DNA of 9,789 nt, taken from Prevotellaceae bacterium. Lineage in GTDB: Bacteria; Bacteroidota; Bacteroidia; Bacteroidales; UBA932. Every line of letters begins with the position of its first letter. The first letter of the stretch is position 1. Positions 1 to 6,917 of the stretch are shown piece by piece. The stretch lies in contig JAIRMK010000043.1 in NCBI GenBank assembly GCA_031258755.1, forward strand, positions 1 to 9,789. Reading direction: 5' to 3'. The notes beneath the pieces were generated by a model that was not told the origin of the DNA, did no database searches, and saw only the letters and a program-made list of their open reading frames with translations. The translations under genes were made by a program, and so were the position numbers.

Positions 1-462
1 GCCTTGTTGGAGCATTATGAAAAACTGTACGACACCCAAACGGAGAATAAAGAACTTGTTGGGGAGGTGTCGCAATGCCAGTCCATCAATGTATGCAGGC
101 AAATGGCTACTAATAATGCCCTCGCTCATTATGCATCGCTGGCCGGTTCTTTTGTGCGCGGGCGGATAGCCTCGGATGTAAATGCCGACGCCACGCGTTT
201 GCAGGCCGAGTTTGACAAAATGTATGCCGCTTATGAGCGCTTGGTGGCGGCGGAAATAAAAGGGGAGCTTACCGAAAGTTATGCGATTGTGAAAGAAGAA
301 AAGAAAAACCGGCAATACAAATTATTCTTTGTGGTCAATGAAGAAAAAGCGGCGGCGGCACGCATCAGGGCGCTGGAAAGAGCCGCTCAGGAAACGGCTG
401 TAGCGCAACAGTATGCCACTAAAATAACAGATTTTGTCAGGGAAGGATTTGAACTCGAATAA
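1..462 (+). CDS. LPP20-like envelope protein, C-terminal part (5' partial)
   Basis: The frame is open from the first base, so the gene begins upstream of the window and only about 153 C-terminal codons are visible, ending in TAA. The sequence CRQMATNNALAHYA followed by AGSFVRGRI and then a helical, Ala/Glu-rich tail resembles the conserved C-terminal half of LPP20-type envelope proteins of Bacteroidota, which I recall sitting upstream of related lipoprotein genes. No signal peptide can be judged because the N-terminus is missing. The tail (roughly the last 60 residues) is strongly helical and charged, perhaps a coiled coil. The next gene starts 29 bp downstream on the same strand and also looks LPP20-like, so the two are probably co-transcribed and may act together at the outer membrane or periplasm. 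The family call is by pattern memory; the biochemical role is unknown. Confidence 0.7.
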   Translation, partial: ALLEHYEKLYDTQTENKELVGEVSQCQSINVCRQMATNNALAHYASLAGSFVRGRIASDVNADATRLQAEFDKMYAAYERLVAAEIKGELTESYAIVKEEKKNRQYKLFFVVNEEKAAAARIRALERAAQETAVAQQYATKITDFVREGFELE

Positions 463-491
463 AACCGATAGACCATTATGAGGAGTAGGCG

Positions 492-1517
492 ATGAAAAGA
501 GGAGTGATTATTTTGCTATGTTCGGCGTGTTCCCTTGTCCCCAAGGGGCAAGGGGTGCCGGCTTGGGTCGAGAGTCAAAGCAGGGAAGCGGAATATCCGT
601 CGCACGCCTACGTCACAGGCTTTGCTGCGGACAACTTGTTGCCGGAAGAAACCTTGGCGCAAGCCACTGCACGGCTCACGGAATCCGTATGGGGAGCGCT
701 TTCGGGAAATATCCGGATGATGATATCCCAACGCACCCATTCCAAAACAGTAAGCATTGCCCGCTCCGGTGAATACATGGAAACAGACGTGTTCGGAAGA
801 GAAATCATCACAGCAACAGCGGCCGAAATGGTGGGTATAAACACAGACACGTACTTCGACAAGTCAAGAAAAACGCTGTATGCCTTTGCCTGTGCCAACA
901 AGCGCGAGTTGGTGGCTTATTATAGCGCTACAGCGGCCTCAGACATCCGACAAATAGAAAGCATGGTGAAAATCGCCAAGCAATTAGAAGAACAGCGCGA
1001 AAAGGCAAAAGCCCGCCGGCAATACAACAAGGCGAAAGAATTATTGATAAAAACAGAAAAAACGATGGATTTATTGCGGGCGCTTGATGCAAATTTCTCC
1101 ACAGATGCGTGGCAAGCATTGAACGATGAAACCGTGCAGGCGTTGGCGCAATTAGAACTGTCGGTGTACGTAAACGACCGCGAGGAACTCTTCGGCAAAC
1201 CCTGCGACGTCGTAGCCAACAAACTGAAAGCGGAGCTGACAACGCATGGCTACCGCTTCACCGAAGACCCTTCACATGCCGATTTCACCATGAACATCCG
1301 CGCCGCCACGCGGAAAATAGGCGATACCGGCGCTGCCATTGTCTTTTGCTTCGCCGATGTGGTGGTAGAATTAATAGATAACCATGCCCGGGAAAGCCTG
1401 TACAAAGAGGAGTTTTCACACAAAGCCGGCTCCACTACCTTTGAACGTGCCGGCAGGGAAGCCATGGAAGAAGCGGCGGCAGCCATTACACAAAATCTGA
1501 TGAAAATAATAGAATAA
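492..1517 (+). CDS. LPP20-family (putative lipo)protein with C-terminal lipoprotein-associated domain
   Basis: This is a 341-residue exported protein. The ATG at 492 is favoured because AGGAG (481-485) lies 6 bp upstream. The N-terminus MKRGVIILLCSAC is a short hydrophobic signal; Cys13 in L-C-S-A-C could be a weak lipobox, but a plain signal anchor is not excluded. Residues 22-75 (PAWV, then HAYVTGFAADN, then an Ala-rich helix) match the LPP20 pattern. Residues 150-200 form a charged helical segment, likely a coiled coil. Residues 218-341 form an alpha/beta domain (ELSVYV, VVANKLKAEL, FTMNIRA, VVVELID) of the kind I associate with CsgG/LPP20-linked lipoproteins. The next gene follows after only 3 bp, so the two are almost surely one transcript. 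Together with a CsgG-like neighbour it probably belongs to an outer-membrane assembly or surface lipoprotein system; the substrate is unknown. Confidence 0.72.
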   Translation: MKRGVIILLCSACSLVPKGQGVPAWVESQSREAEYPSHAYVTGFAADNLLPEETLAQATARLTESVWGALSGNIRMMISQRTHSKTVSIARSGEYMETDVFGREIITATAAEMVGINTDTYFDKSRKTLYAFACANKRELVAYYSATAASDIRQIESMVKIAKQLEEQREKAKARRQYNKAKELLIKTEKTMDLLRALDANFSTDAWQALNDETVQALAQLELSVYVNDREELFGKPCDVVANKLKAELTTHGYRFTEDPSHADFTMNIRAATRKIGDTGAAIVFCFADVVVELIDNHARESLYKEEFSHKAGSTTFERAGREAMEEAAAAITQNLMKIIE

Positions 1518-1520
1518 CAA

Positions 1521-2459
1521 ATGAAACAATTATTAATTACACTGCTTGTCCTTTTTTGCGCCACCGTAGTAGCGCACGCACAATATTATTCCGGCAATGA
1601 CAAAGAAAAAATAACCGTGTATGTAACCGGAAGAGATGCTTCGGTCAATAAAGCAGTGGGGAACAGGTTGTTTTTGACTATTGTTAAGCAGGGAAAATAC
1701 ACCGCTATAGAACGGTCGGCGGAATTTCTGGCGCAACTCCAAAAAGAATATGCCTACCAACGCGGCGGGAATGTGGACGTCCGGCAGATTAGCCGCGTGG
1801 GAAAACAACTCGGTGTGGATATTGTATGTGTGGCGGAAATTGCGGAAGTCAGGAGTTCATATTCCATAACAGTAAAATTGATAGACGTGGAGACGGCGGA
1901 AGTTATGGGCATGGACGAGTCCTATAGCCGGTTAAATACGGTTGACGATTTAGTAGAAACAGCCGACAAACTGGCGGCAGGATTGCTGGGTATAAAATAC
2001 CGCGGAAAATATAGCGGGTTTCAAATAGCGGCCGAAGGGCTTGTGCTGCCGGACGCCAAACAGGGAGGTGGAAACTTCATCATGGGCTACCGTTTCAATG
2101 ACTATTTGGCGCTGGGCGTGGGCGGCGGATACCACGCCTATTCCGGCGAAAAAACTAAAGGCGCGGTTATTCCCGGCTTTGTGGATTTCCGGGTAAACGT
2201 TTTACCCTACCTGCTCTCGCCCTACTTTGCCGTGGCCGGCGGCGTGTGTTTTGACAGCTACACCAATACCGACACCTATATCGACCCCACCGGAACTGTG
2301 GAGAAAAACAGTGAACACCAAGCCTTGTACGTCTATTACCATACTTCGGCAGGGCTGCATTTGCGCTGTTCCGATGCGTTTGCCATTTATGCCGGCGCGG
2401 GGTATAACAACATGGCCGCCGCTGTGGTGGTGCAGGCCGGATTTAGTATTACTTTTTAA
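1521..2459 (+). CDS. CsgG/LpoB-like periplasmic domain fused to a putative outer-membrane beta-barrel
   Basis: This is a 312-residue secreted protein with a clear signal peptide; MKQLLITLLVLFCATVVAHA is predicted to be cut after Ala20, before QYYSG. Residues 30-158 look like the CsgG/penicillin-binding-protein-activator fold: VTGRDASVNKAVGNRLFLTI, the KYTAIER motif, QISRVGKQLGVDIVCVAEIA, then a strand-rich VKLIDVETAEV segment. Residues 164-312 are alternating hydrophobic/aromatic strands (FQIAAEGLVLP, NFIMGYRF, LALGVGGGYHAY, SPYFAVAGGVCFDSY, AIYAGAGYNN) ending in Phe, as expected for a small outer-membrane barrel. The gene starts 3 bp after the LPP20-like gene and ends 23 bp before the FISUMP lipoprotein gene. 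The arrangement suggests a periplasmic sensor or adaptor joined to a membrane anchor. Domain calls are from sequence pattern only; whether it secretes or assembles its neighbours is inference. Confidence 0.72.
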   Translation: MKQLLITLLVLFCATVVAHAQYYSGNDKEKITVYVTGRDASVNKAVGNRLFLTIVKQGKYTAIERSAEFLAQLQKEYAYQRGGNVDVRQISRVGKQLGVDIVCVAEIAEVRSSYSITVKLIDVETAEVMGMDESYSRLNTVDDLVETADKLAAGLLGIKYRGKYSGFQIAAEGLVLPDAKQGGGNFIMGYRFNDYLALGVGGGYHAYSGEKTKGAVIPGFVDFRVNVLPYLLSPYFAVAGGVCFDSYTNTDTYIDPTGTVEKNSEHQALYVYYHTSAGLHLRCSDAFAIYAGAGYNNMAAAVVVQAGFSITF

Positions 2460-2482
2460 AACAACTAAAAATCAATACGCCA

Positions 2483-4903
2483 ATGAAACGCTTATTTTCT
2501 TTATCGCTTATCACGTGTGCGGCCTGCGGCCTTGCAGGGTTGAACGCTTGCAAGGAAGAAAAGGAAGAGCCCTTGCTTTTTGAAACCACAGCGCCCACAT
2601 CCTATACGTTTCCGGAAACAGCCACTTCGGCCACATTCACCGTGTCGGGCAACACCGCTTGGACGGTGGAAGTAACAAAAGGCCGCGACCGGTGCAGCGT
2701 AACGCCCGCCTCCGGGAAAGGCGACGCCACAGTAACCGTGCACATAACGGCCAATCCTTCTTATGTGCAGAGCAACATGACGCTGTCCCTTGTGGCCGGC
2801 GATTACATCAAACAGATAGCCGTAACGCAGGCTGCACCGCCGTGCCCCGGTTTTAACCCCGGCGCCATTGCCGCCGCCGGGCAAACTATAACGGTAGGCG
2901 GCGCCCCGGCCACTATTAACAGCACACAAGCTGCCACAGGTGGTGACGGACAAATCACGTACCAGTGGTACAAAAACGGAGTTGCCATAGAAGGCGCCAC
3001 CGCTGCCGGCTACACGCCCCCTCAATCTGCCGCCACCGCCGCCGGCGGTATGACGTACACCCGCCGTGCAAAAGACAATGTGTGCAATACCACGTTCACA
3101 CCCTCTACAGGCAGTTGGGTATTAAACGTAGTATGTCCATCGTTTAGCTCCGGCGCCATTGCCACCGCCGGGCAAACCGTAACGGTAGGCGGTACACCTG
3201 TTACCATTAACAGCACACAAAATGCCACCAGTGAAAATGGCGCCATTAGTTACCAGTGGTACAAAAACGGCAATGCCATAAGCGGCGCCACCGCTGCCAG
3301 CTATACACCACCTAAATCCGACGCCACCGCTGTTGGCACTCATACCTACACCCGCCGCGCAAAAGATAATGCTTGCAATACCACGTTAACCCCTTCTGCG
3401 GGAAGCTGGGTACTAACCGTAACATGCCCTTTTGATGCCGGAGCTATAGCTACAGACGGGCAAACCGTACTGGTTGACGGCACCCCGGTTACGATTAGCA
3501 GTGTGCAGAATGCCACCGGTAATGGAACAATTTCTTATCAATGGTATAAAAACAGCAATACCATAAGCGGCGCAACCTCCGCTAACTATACACCGCCTAA
3601 ATCCGACGCCACCGCTACCGGCGCTATGACATACACCCGACGCGCGAAAGACAATACTTGTAATACGACCCTTACCGAAAGTGCAGGCAGTTGGGTGTTA
3701 AATGTAATATGTCCTTTTAACCCCGGCGCCATTGCCGCCGCCGGGCAAACCGTAACGGTAGGCGGCACACCCATTACCATTCACAGCGAACAGGACGCTA
3801 CCGGCGTCGGCGCCATTAGTTACCAGTGGTACAAAAACGGCAATGCCATAAACGGCGCCACCGAAGCCAGCTATACACCGCCTAAATCTGCCGCCACTGC
3901 TGCCGGGGTGCATACCTACACCCGCCGCGCCAAAGACAATGTGTGCAATACCACGTTCACCCCTTCTGCTGGCAGTTGGGTGTTAACCGTAGCCAATTTA
4001 ACCGCAACCAATTGTCCCTTGCCGCAATTACCGGTGACAGGCGCCTTTGCGGATTTCCCGAGCAATTACAGCGCTTCCACCTACGTAACCTTGACCGATG
4101 AGCGCGACAATAAAAATTATAACGTGGTAAAGATTGGTAACCGCTGGATTATGGCGCAGAACTTGAATTACCAGAAAGATTTGACGTGGCAGGCCAATTC
4201 CAACCAGCCGACGACGACTTTTGGAGGTCAGGTGACGGCCTTAATCGGGCATTTTTGGTGTCCGGGGAGGAGTGGAGTCACGACTTCGGCAAAAGCGAGT
4301 TGTGACGTGTGGGGCGCCTTGTATTCGTGGGAGACGGCGATGTCATTTGACGGTAAAGGTGCGTGGACAGAGAACGCTACTTACAATACCGGTGCGGCGA
4401 ATGCTGCGGGGTCAAAGTTTAATCATGGCCGTACTTCGAGTGGTTCGGGCACTGGTGGGCGCGGTATTTGTCCGCCGAACTGGCATGTGCCGACCGACCA
4501 TGAGTGGGGCATTGTTCTGGACGGAATGGAGAGCGGTGGCGGCACGGCGCATCAGAATGCAAGTAATATCGGTTATTATGGTACGAATGCCGGATCACGC
4601 GGTAAGTCGAAGTGTACGTGCACGTCTGGTGATTGTAGTAGTGATACTGATGTGAGTTGGTATTATTCCAGTTCTAATCAGGGGACTGACGTTTATGGTT
4701 TCCGTGGGCTGCCGGCGGGCTACCGCGAGTACAATGGCTCCAGCTTCACCAATCGAGGCAACCACGCCATCTTTTGGAGTTCGTCAGCCAACGGTAGCTC
4801 GAACGCGTGGCGCCGGGACTTCAACTATACCTACGCTACCGTGAGACGCTACCTCAACTACCGTTCCAACGGCTTCTCTGTCCGCTGTATTAGGGATTTG
4901 TAG
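2483..4903 (+). CDS. Surface lipoprotein: BACON domain, four Ig-like repeats, C-terminal FISUMP domain
   Basis: This is an 806-residue lipoprotein. The signal peptide ends in LNAC with lipidated Cys23, followed at once by K-E-E-K-E-E, which fits the lipoprotein export signal (K followed by D/E) that sends Bacteroidota lipoproteins to the cell surface. Residues ~36-117 look like a BACON domain (YTFPETATSATFTVSGNTAW, then VTPASGKGDATVTV, then YIKQIAVTQ). Residues 121-217, 218-314, 315-409 and 410-503 are four homologous Ig-like units, each beginning with Cys-Pro (Cys-Pro-Gly in the first) and containing YQWYKN, YTPP, YTRRAKDN and CNTT; the two Cys per unit may pair. Residues ~540-806 form a FISUMP domain (Fibrobacter succinogenes major paralogous domain, TIGR02145/PF09603) with GNRWIMAQNLNY, GICPPNWHVPTDHEWG, GFRGLPAGYREY, FWSSS and the terminal GFSVRCIRDL. 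The likely role is adhesion or carbohydrate/ligand binding. Codon choice changes near base 4715, inside the FISUMP domain. Confidence 0.88.
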   Translation: MKRLFSLSLITCAACGLAGLNACKEEKEEPLLFETTAPTSYTFPETATSATFTVSGNTAWTVEVTKGRDRCSVTPASGKGDATVTVHITANPSYVQSNMTLSLVAGDYIKQIAVTQAAPPCPGFNPGAIAAAGQTITVGGAPATINSTQAATGGDGQITYQWYKNGVAIEGATAAGYTPPQSAATAAGGMTYTRRAKDNVCNTTFTPSTGSWVLNVVCPSFSSGAIATAGQTVTVGGTPVTINSTQNATSENGAISYQWYKNGNAISGATAASYTPPKSDATAVGTHTYTRRAKDNACNTTLTPSAGSWVLTVTCPFDAGAIATDGQTVLVDGTPVTISSVQNATGNGTISYQWYKNSNTISGATSANYTPPKSDATATGAMTYTRRAKDNTCNTTLTESAGSWVLNVICPFNPGAIAAAGQTVTVGGTPITIHSEQDATGVGAISYQWYKNGNAINGATEASYTPPKSAATAAGVHTYTRRAKDNVCNTTFTPSAGSWVLTVANLTATNCPLPQLPVTGAFADFPSNYSASTYVTLTDERDNKNYNVVKIGNRWIMAQNLNYQKDLTWQANSNQPTTTFGGQVTALIGHFWCPGRSGVTTSAKASCDVWGALYSWETAMSFDGKGAWTENATYNTGAANAAGSKFNHGRTSSGSGTGGRGICPPNWHVPTDHEWGIVLDGMESGGGTAHQNASNIGYYGTNAGSRGKSKCTCTSGDCSSDTDVSWYYSSSNQGTDVYGFRGLPAGYREYNGSSFTNRGNHAIFWSSSANGSSNAWRRDFNYTYATVRRYLNYRSNGFSVRCIRDL
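2843..3991 (+). repeat. Four tandem ~290-bp repeats encoding the Ig-like domains
   Basis: The coding DNA for residues 121-503 is a fourfold direct repeat with units near 2843-3133, 3134-3424, 3425-3709 and 3710-3991. Shared DNA includes GGGCAAACCGTAACGGTAGG (units 2 and 4 exactly, others close) and TACCAGTGGTACAAAAACGG. The units are close enough for unequal crossing-over to change the number of domains, and they can also collapse in short-read assemblies. Units 2 and 4 are especially alike, while unit 3 is the most diverged (ACTGGTTGACGG in place of the common strand). Confidence 0.88.
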
Positions 4904-4923
4904 TCCGTTTGTATTTTGTCTGT

Positions 4924-4953
4924 CAGGCAGCCCATGCCTGCGAGGGCTGCCTG
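4924..4953 (+). terminator. Perfect 10-bp hairpin after the FISUMP gene
   Basis: CAGGCAGCCC (4924-4933) pairs perfectly with GGGCTGCCTG (4944-4953) across a 10-nt loop, starting 20 bp after the FISUMP stop codon. It is GC-rich and well placed to end the upstream envelope operon. There is no immediate U-tract (GAGTTAAGAACTAAG follows), so it may instead be an mRNA-stabilising structure or one of the short palindromes that recur between the cargo genes downstream. Confidence 0.5.
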
Positions 4954-4992
4954 TGAGTTAAGAACTAAGAATTTTAAAAAAATAGAAAAATT

Positions 4993-5970
4993 ATGGAAAA
5001 AGAAGAAATAATAACAGAAGGAGGTATTACTTATAAAGCTAAGATTGATTCTTCTAAAGATGAAATAACTTTCTTTTTAGAGCCAAAGTCCTCAACGCCC
5101 GAATATCTTTATAAGTACTATAGACTTGATAAAAATAGTATTGATGCAATCGTAAATGGATATTTGTTTGCGTCACATCCTTATAATTTTAATGATGAAT
5201 ATGATTGTTCGCCTGATTTAATAGATTATTCTGATCGCAACTTAGAGTTCTTTCTCGACGTATTAGGTAAATCTTTAGATAAGGATACTATAAGTGAATA
5301 TTTCTCTTCTGAAAAAGATAAATGGCGAATAGTGCGAAAAGCTACTGAAGTTGCGAGCGGAAGACTATGGCTACGATTTGGTGTTATTTCATTGACTACG
5401 GATTTGACAAGTATGCATATGTGGGCTCATTATGCAGAAAATAGCGGTTTTGTTGTCAAGTTTAATACTGCCAAACTAAATAAAAAATATAGATACGGGC
5501 CATTTCCTGTATCTTATCGTAAAGATTTACCTAAAATAAAAATTCCTGTCGGGGAAAAAGTAGCGCTTCTATTGTATCAATCTACAATAAAAAGTCAAAG
5601 TTGGGAAATAGAAAAGGAATGGAGATATTTAACCTTTAATCAAAAAGAAAATTATCACCCTTATTTTCTTGAAAAAAATTATCGTTCTCGTTTTGAAACT
5701 TACAATAAAGAGGCTATCCAAGAAATAATTCTCGGGTATCATTTTTTTGACCCAATATCTACAAGTCGAACAATAGATAAAGATATTGTAAAATTAAATA
5801 GAAAAGTGCTTAACCACAAGTTAAAGCGTCGTCTTTTGAACCTTATAGTTACAAGAAAAATTCCTGTAGCTCGTGTTAGTAGAAGAAATGATACATTTTT
5901 ATTAGAAATTCATCCTATTCATATAACTAAAATTAGTTGTAATAAGTTTGAAATAGTAGATATTGAATAG
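4993..5970 (+). CDS. DUF2971 family protein
   Basis: This is a 325-residue soluble protein with no signal peptide or membrane segment. DUF2971 (PF11185) landmarks appear in order: YKYYRLD at 40-46, FNDEYD at 66-71 (the family's 'FNDPfE' position), a long conserved stretch at 130-157 containing ISLTTD, the MWAHYAENSGFVVKF motif (family 'lmWshYad.h.GfcieF'), SWEIEKEWRYL at 203-213, and IQEIILG at 242-248. The family is of unknown biochemistry and is often found in variable, defence-like or toxin-like islands. The gene is very AT-rich compared with the upstream operon, which suggests recent acquisition or cargo status. It starts 89 bp after the FISUMP stop, in an A-rich leader without a clear Shine-Dalgarno, and ends 12 bp before the first copy of the repeated leader at 5982. 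The family call is fairly secure; the function is not known. Confidence 0.82.
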   Translation: MEKEEIITEGGITYKAKIDSSKDEITFFLEPKSSTPEYLYKYYRLDKNSIDAIVNGYLFASHPYNFNDEYDCSPDLIDYSDRNLEFFLDVLGKSLDKDTISEYFSSEKDKWRIVRKATEVASGRLWLRFGVISLTTDLTSMHMWAHYAENSGFVVKFNTAKLNKKYRYGPFPVSYRKDLPKIKIPVGEKVALLLYQSTIKSQSWEIEKEWRYLTFNQKENYHPYFLEKNYRSRFETYNKEAIQEIILGYHFFDPISTSRTIDKDIVKLNRKVLNHKLKRRLLNLIVTRKIPVARVSRRNDTFLLEIHPIHITKISCNKFEIVDIE

Positions 5971-5987
5971 AAAAAATGACGTCCCTC

Positions 5988-6040
5988 GTTCGGACAAGGT
6001 TCTAACCTTGGTCGAACTATCCGCTGAGGCTGTGCCTCAG
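5988..6040 (+). repeat. Hairpin pair (copy A)
   Basis: Two adjacent palindromes are present. At 5988-6017, GTTCG/CGAAC forms an outer stem around CAAGGTT-CT-AACCTTG. At 6024-6040, CTGAGGC-TGT-GCCTCAG has a 7-bp stem and a 3-nt loop. The same pair recurs at 7691-7743. They sit directly between a cargo gene and the A-rich leader, so they could act as terminators for the cargo, as RNA structures in the leader, or as recombination sites. Confidence 0.8.
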
Positions 6041-6093
6041 TTAAACAAATAGAATATGTCGAAAAAAAAATGATTAACCAAAAAAAATAAAAA

Positions 6094-6139
6094 AATTATG
6101 AAACCGGCCACGCGAAGAACGTGGAAAACTTCAGCAAGC
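6094..6139 (+). pseudogene. Remnant 5' end of a gene homologous to the one at 7801
   Basis: In frame, this encodes NYETGHAKNVENFSK, identical to residues 4-18 of the protein starting at 7801. The start codon is missing because of the 13-bp deletion, and after Lys18 the sequence switches to the 3' end of a FISUMP gene in a different frame. It cannot make a functional product. It is direct evidence that a second copy of the 7801-type gene once existed here, or that this end was copied in. Confidence 0.88.
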
Positions 6140-6182
6140 CCGTTCCTACGGCTTCTCTGTCCGCTGTATTAGGGATTTGTAG
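6140..6182 (+). pseudogene. Remnant 3' end of a second FISUMP gene
   Basis: This 43-bp stretch equals 4861-4903 except for one base (T at 6147 where the intact gene has A). It encodes RSYGFSVRCIRDL and a TAG stop, while the intact gene has RSNGFSVRCIRDL. The flanking DNA on both sides differs from the intact gene, so this is the tail of another FISUMP paralogue that lost its body, not part of a simple duplication that includes the neighbours. Confidence 0.88.
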
Positions 6183-6186
6183 GGAA

Positions 6187-6227
6187 GTTAAGAACTAAGA
6201 GTTAAGAATTTTAAAAAAGGGTAGCCG
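6187..6227 (+). repeat. Post-FISUMP boundary motif (GTTAAGAACTAAGA...TTTTAAAAAA, AAAAAGGGTAGCCG)
   Basis: GTTAAGAACTAAGA followed by AATTTTAAAAAA occurs shortly after both FISUMP tails: at 4957-4981, and at 6187-6218 with an extra internal GTTAAG. Here it continues into AAAAAGGGTAGCCG (6214-6227), which occurs again at 7501-7514 after the last cargo gene. These shared strings mark the edges of the cargo segments. Confidence 0.6.
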
Positions 6228-6267
6228 AAAACTTTATAGAGTAGGCAAAAGAAAAAATAATATTATT

Positions 6268-6711
6268 ATGGAAAAGACGAAAATCGCAAAAATCCACACA
6301 AAATTTGATTTATTGGGAAACTTGAAGTCAAAATACCCGAATTTTTTGGAAAACTATAAAGAGCGTTGGGTAAAAATATTAACAGGTGTTACGGAAGATG
6401 AAATCCAAGGAGCCCTGTATGAATATAGCAAGAATATAGAACTAAAGATAATAGTAAATCGTAGGGGATGTTGGAAAATAGTAGCATATATTTTAGTTGA
6501 AATATGCCAAAATGCAGATAGAGGTGGTTTATATGACACATTAAAAGAAAACGAAACAAGCTTTAATGATATATTTAAAGAAAACCTGAATGAAGAAGCC
6601 AGAGAAATTATTAAATCTGACCCTAATTTATTACCTCAATTACCCGAAGGAGATATTATAGAGATAAAAAAATTTGAAATTGAACACATCAATGATAACG
6701 AACAGAAATAA
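6268..6711 (+). CDS. Unrecognised 147-residue protein (AT-rich cargo gene)
   Basis: I do not recognise this protein. It begins MEKTKIAKIHTKFDLL after an A/T-rich leader (ATAATATTATTATGG) much like the one before the DUF2971 gene, with no clear Shine-Dalgarno. It is soluble and mixed alpha/beta by eye: a first helical/charged part (1-50), a hydrophobic core around residues 55-80 (ELKIIVNRRGCWKIVAYILV) that is not long or clean enough to be a membrane segment, then an acidic helical C-terminus ending INDNEQK. Codon use is as AT-rich as in the DUF2971 gene and unlike the flanking operon. It shares a cargo slot with the 191-residue gene 206 bp downstream, and the two could be partners. The region between them holds a hairpin and a possible mini-ORF. 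Being coding is likely from length, start context and protein-like composition; function is unknown. Confidence 0.68.
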   Translation: MEKTKIAKIHTKFDLLGNLKSKYPNFLENYKERWVKILTGVTEDEIQGALYEYSKNIELKIIVNRRGCWKIVAYILVEICQNADRGGLYDTLKENETSFNDIFKENLNEEAREIIKSDPNLLPQLPEGDIIEIKKFEIEHINDNEQK

Positions 6712-6714
6712 AAA

Positions 6715-6762
6715 GGCCGCCGCTGTGCTTGTATTCCGTAGGAATACAGCGCTCGGTAGCAT
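6715..6762 (+). repeat. Hairpin element between the two unknown cargo genes
   Basis: TGTATTCC (6730-6737) pairs with GGAATACA (6741-6748) across a GTA loop, giving an 8-bp stem. It is followed by AGCGCTCGGTAGC, and the string CGCTCGGTAG is shared with 7540-7549 beside a similar ATTCC/GGAAT hairpin there. The left flank AAAAGGCCGCCG also resembles the flank AAAAAGGGTAGCCG at 7501. It starts within 4 bp of the stop codon of the 147-residue gene, so it may end that transcript; AATTTTTAAAAAT follows at 6766. Confidence 0.72.
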
Positions 6763-6785
6763 AAGAATTTTTAAAAATAAAAATT

Positions 6786-6857
6786 ATGTATCGGAATAAT
6801 CAAATAGTTTGTGTGCTCTGTCGGCCGCCGCCGGGTAAGGAAAATATGAAGAATTAA
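6786..6857 (+). CDS. Possible 23-residue mini-ORF (low confidence)
   Basis: An ATG preceded by TTTTTAAAAATAAAAATT, the same kind of leader as precedes the real genes of this block, opens MYRNNQIVCVLCRPPPGKEN... and ends in TAA at 6857. The middle is GC-rich (CGGCCGCCGCCGGG), unlike the surrounding AT-rich DNA, and shares GGCCGCCG with the repeat at 6715. It may be a leader peptide, a gene remnant, or a chance reading through a repeat. I list it only because of its start context. Confidence 0.2.
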   Translation: MYRNNQIVCVLCRPPPGKENMKN

Positions 6858-6917
6858 GAAAGACAGAAACAAATTTAAAGTACAAAAAGTTTAACTAATT
6901 TAAAAAAGATAAAAGTC

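Larger units (their letters stand above)
5982..6139 (+). repeat. Leader repeat, copy A (truncated copy of the region before and at the start of the 7801 gene)
   Basis: These 158 bp match 7685-7855 base for base except for a 13-bp deletion that removes the equivalent of the ATG at 7801. The repeat contains two hairpins (5988-6017 and 6024-6040), an A-rich stretch, and codons 4-18 of the 7801-type protein. The match stops abruptly at 6139, where FISUMP tail sequence begins. The 13-bp difference lies in a near-tandem A-run/TTATG duplication and could have arisen by slippage. Confidence 0.93.

Noticed and set aside
2501..3025. 174-residue minus-strand ORF opposite the lipoprotein gene
   Set aside because: It is a shadow of the GC-rich coding strand; the plus frame has a signal peptide and clear domains.
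5988..6050. Integron attC-like site (hairpin followed by GTTAAAC)
   Set aside because: GTTAAAC fits a GTTRRRY box, but I find no matching RYYYAAC partner at the right place and there is no integron integrase in the window.
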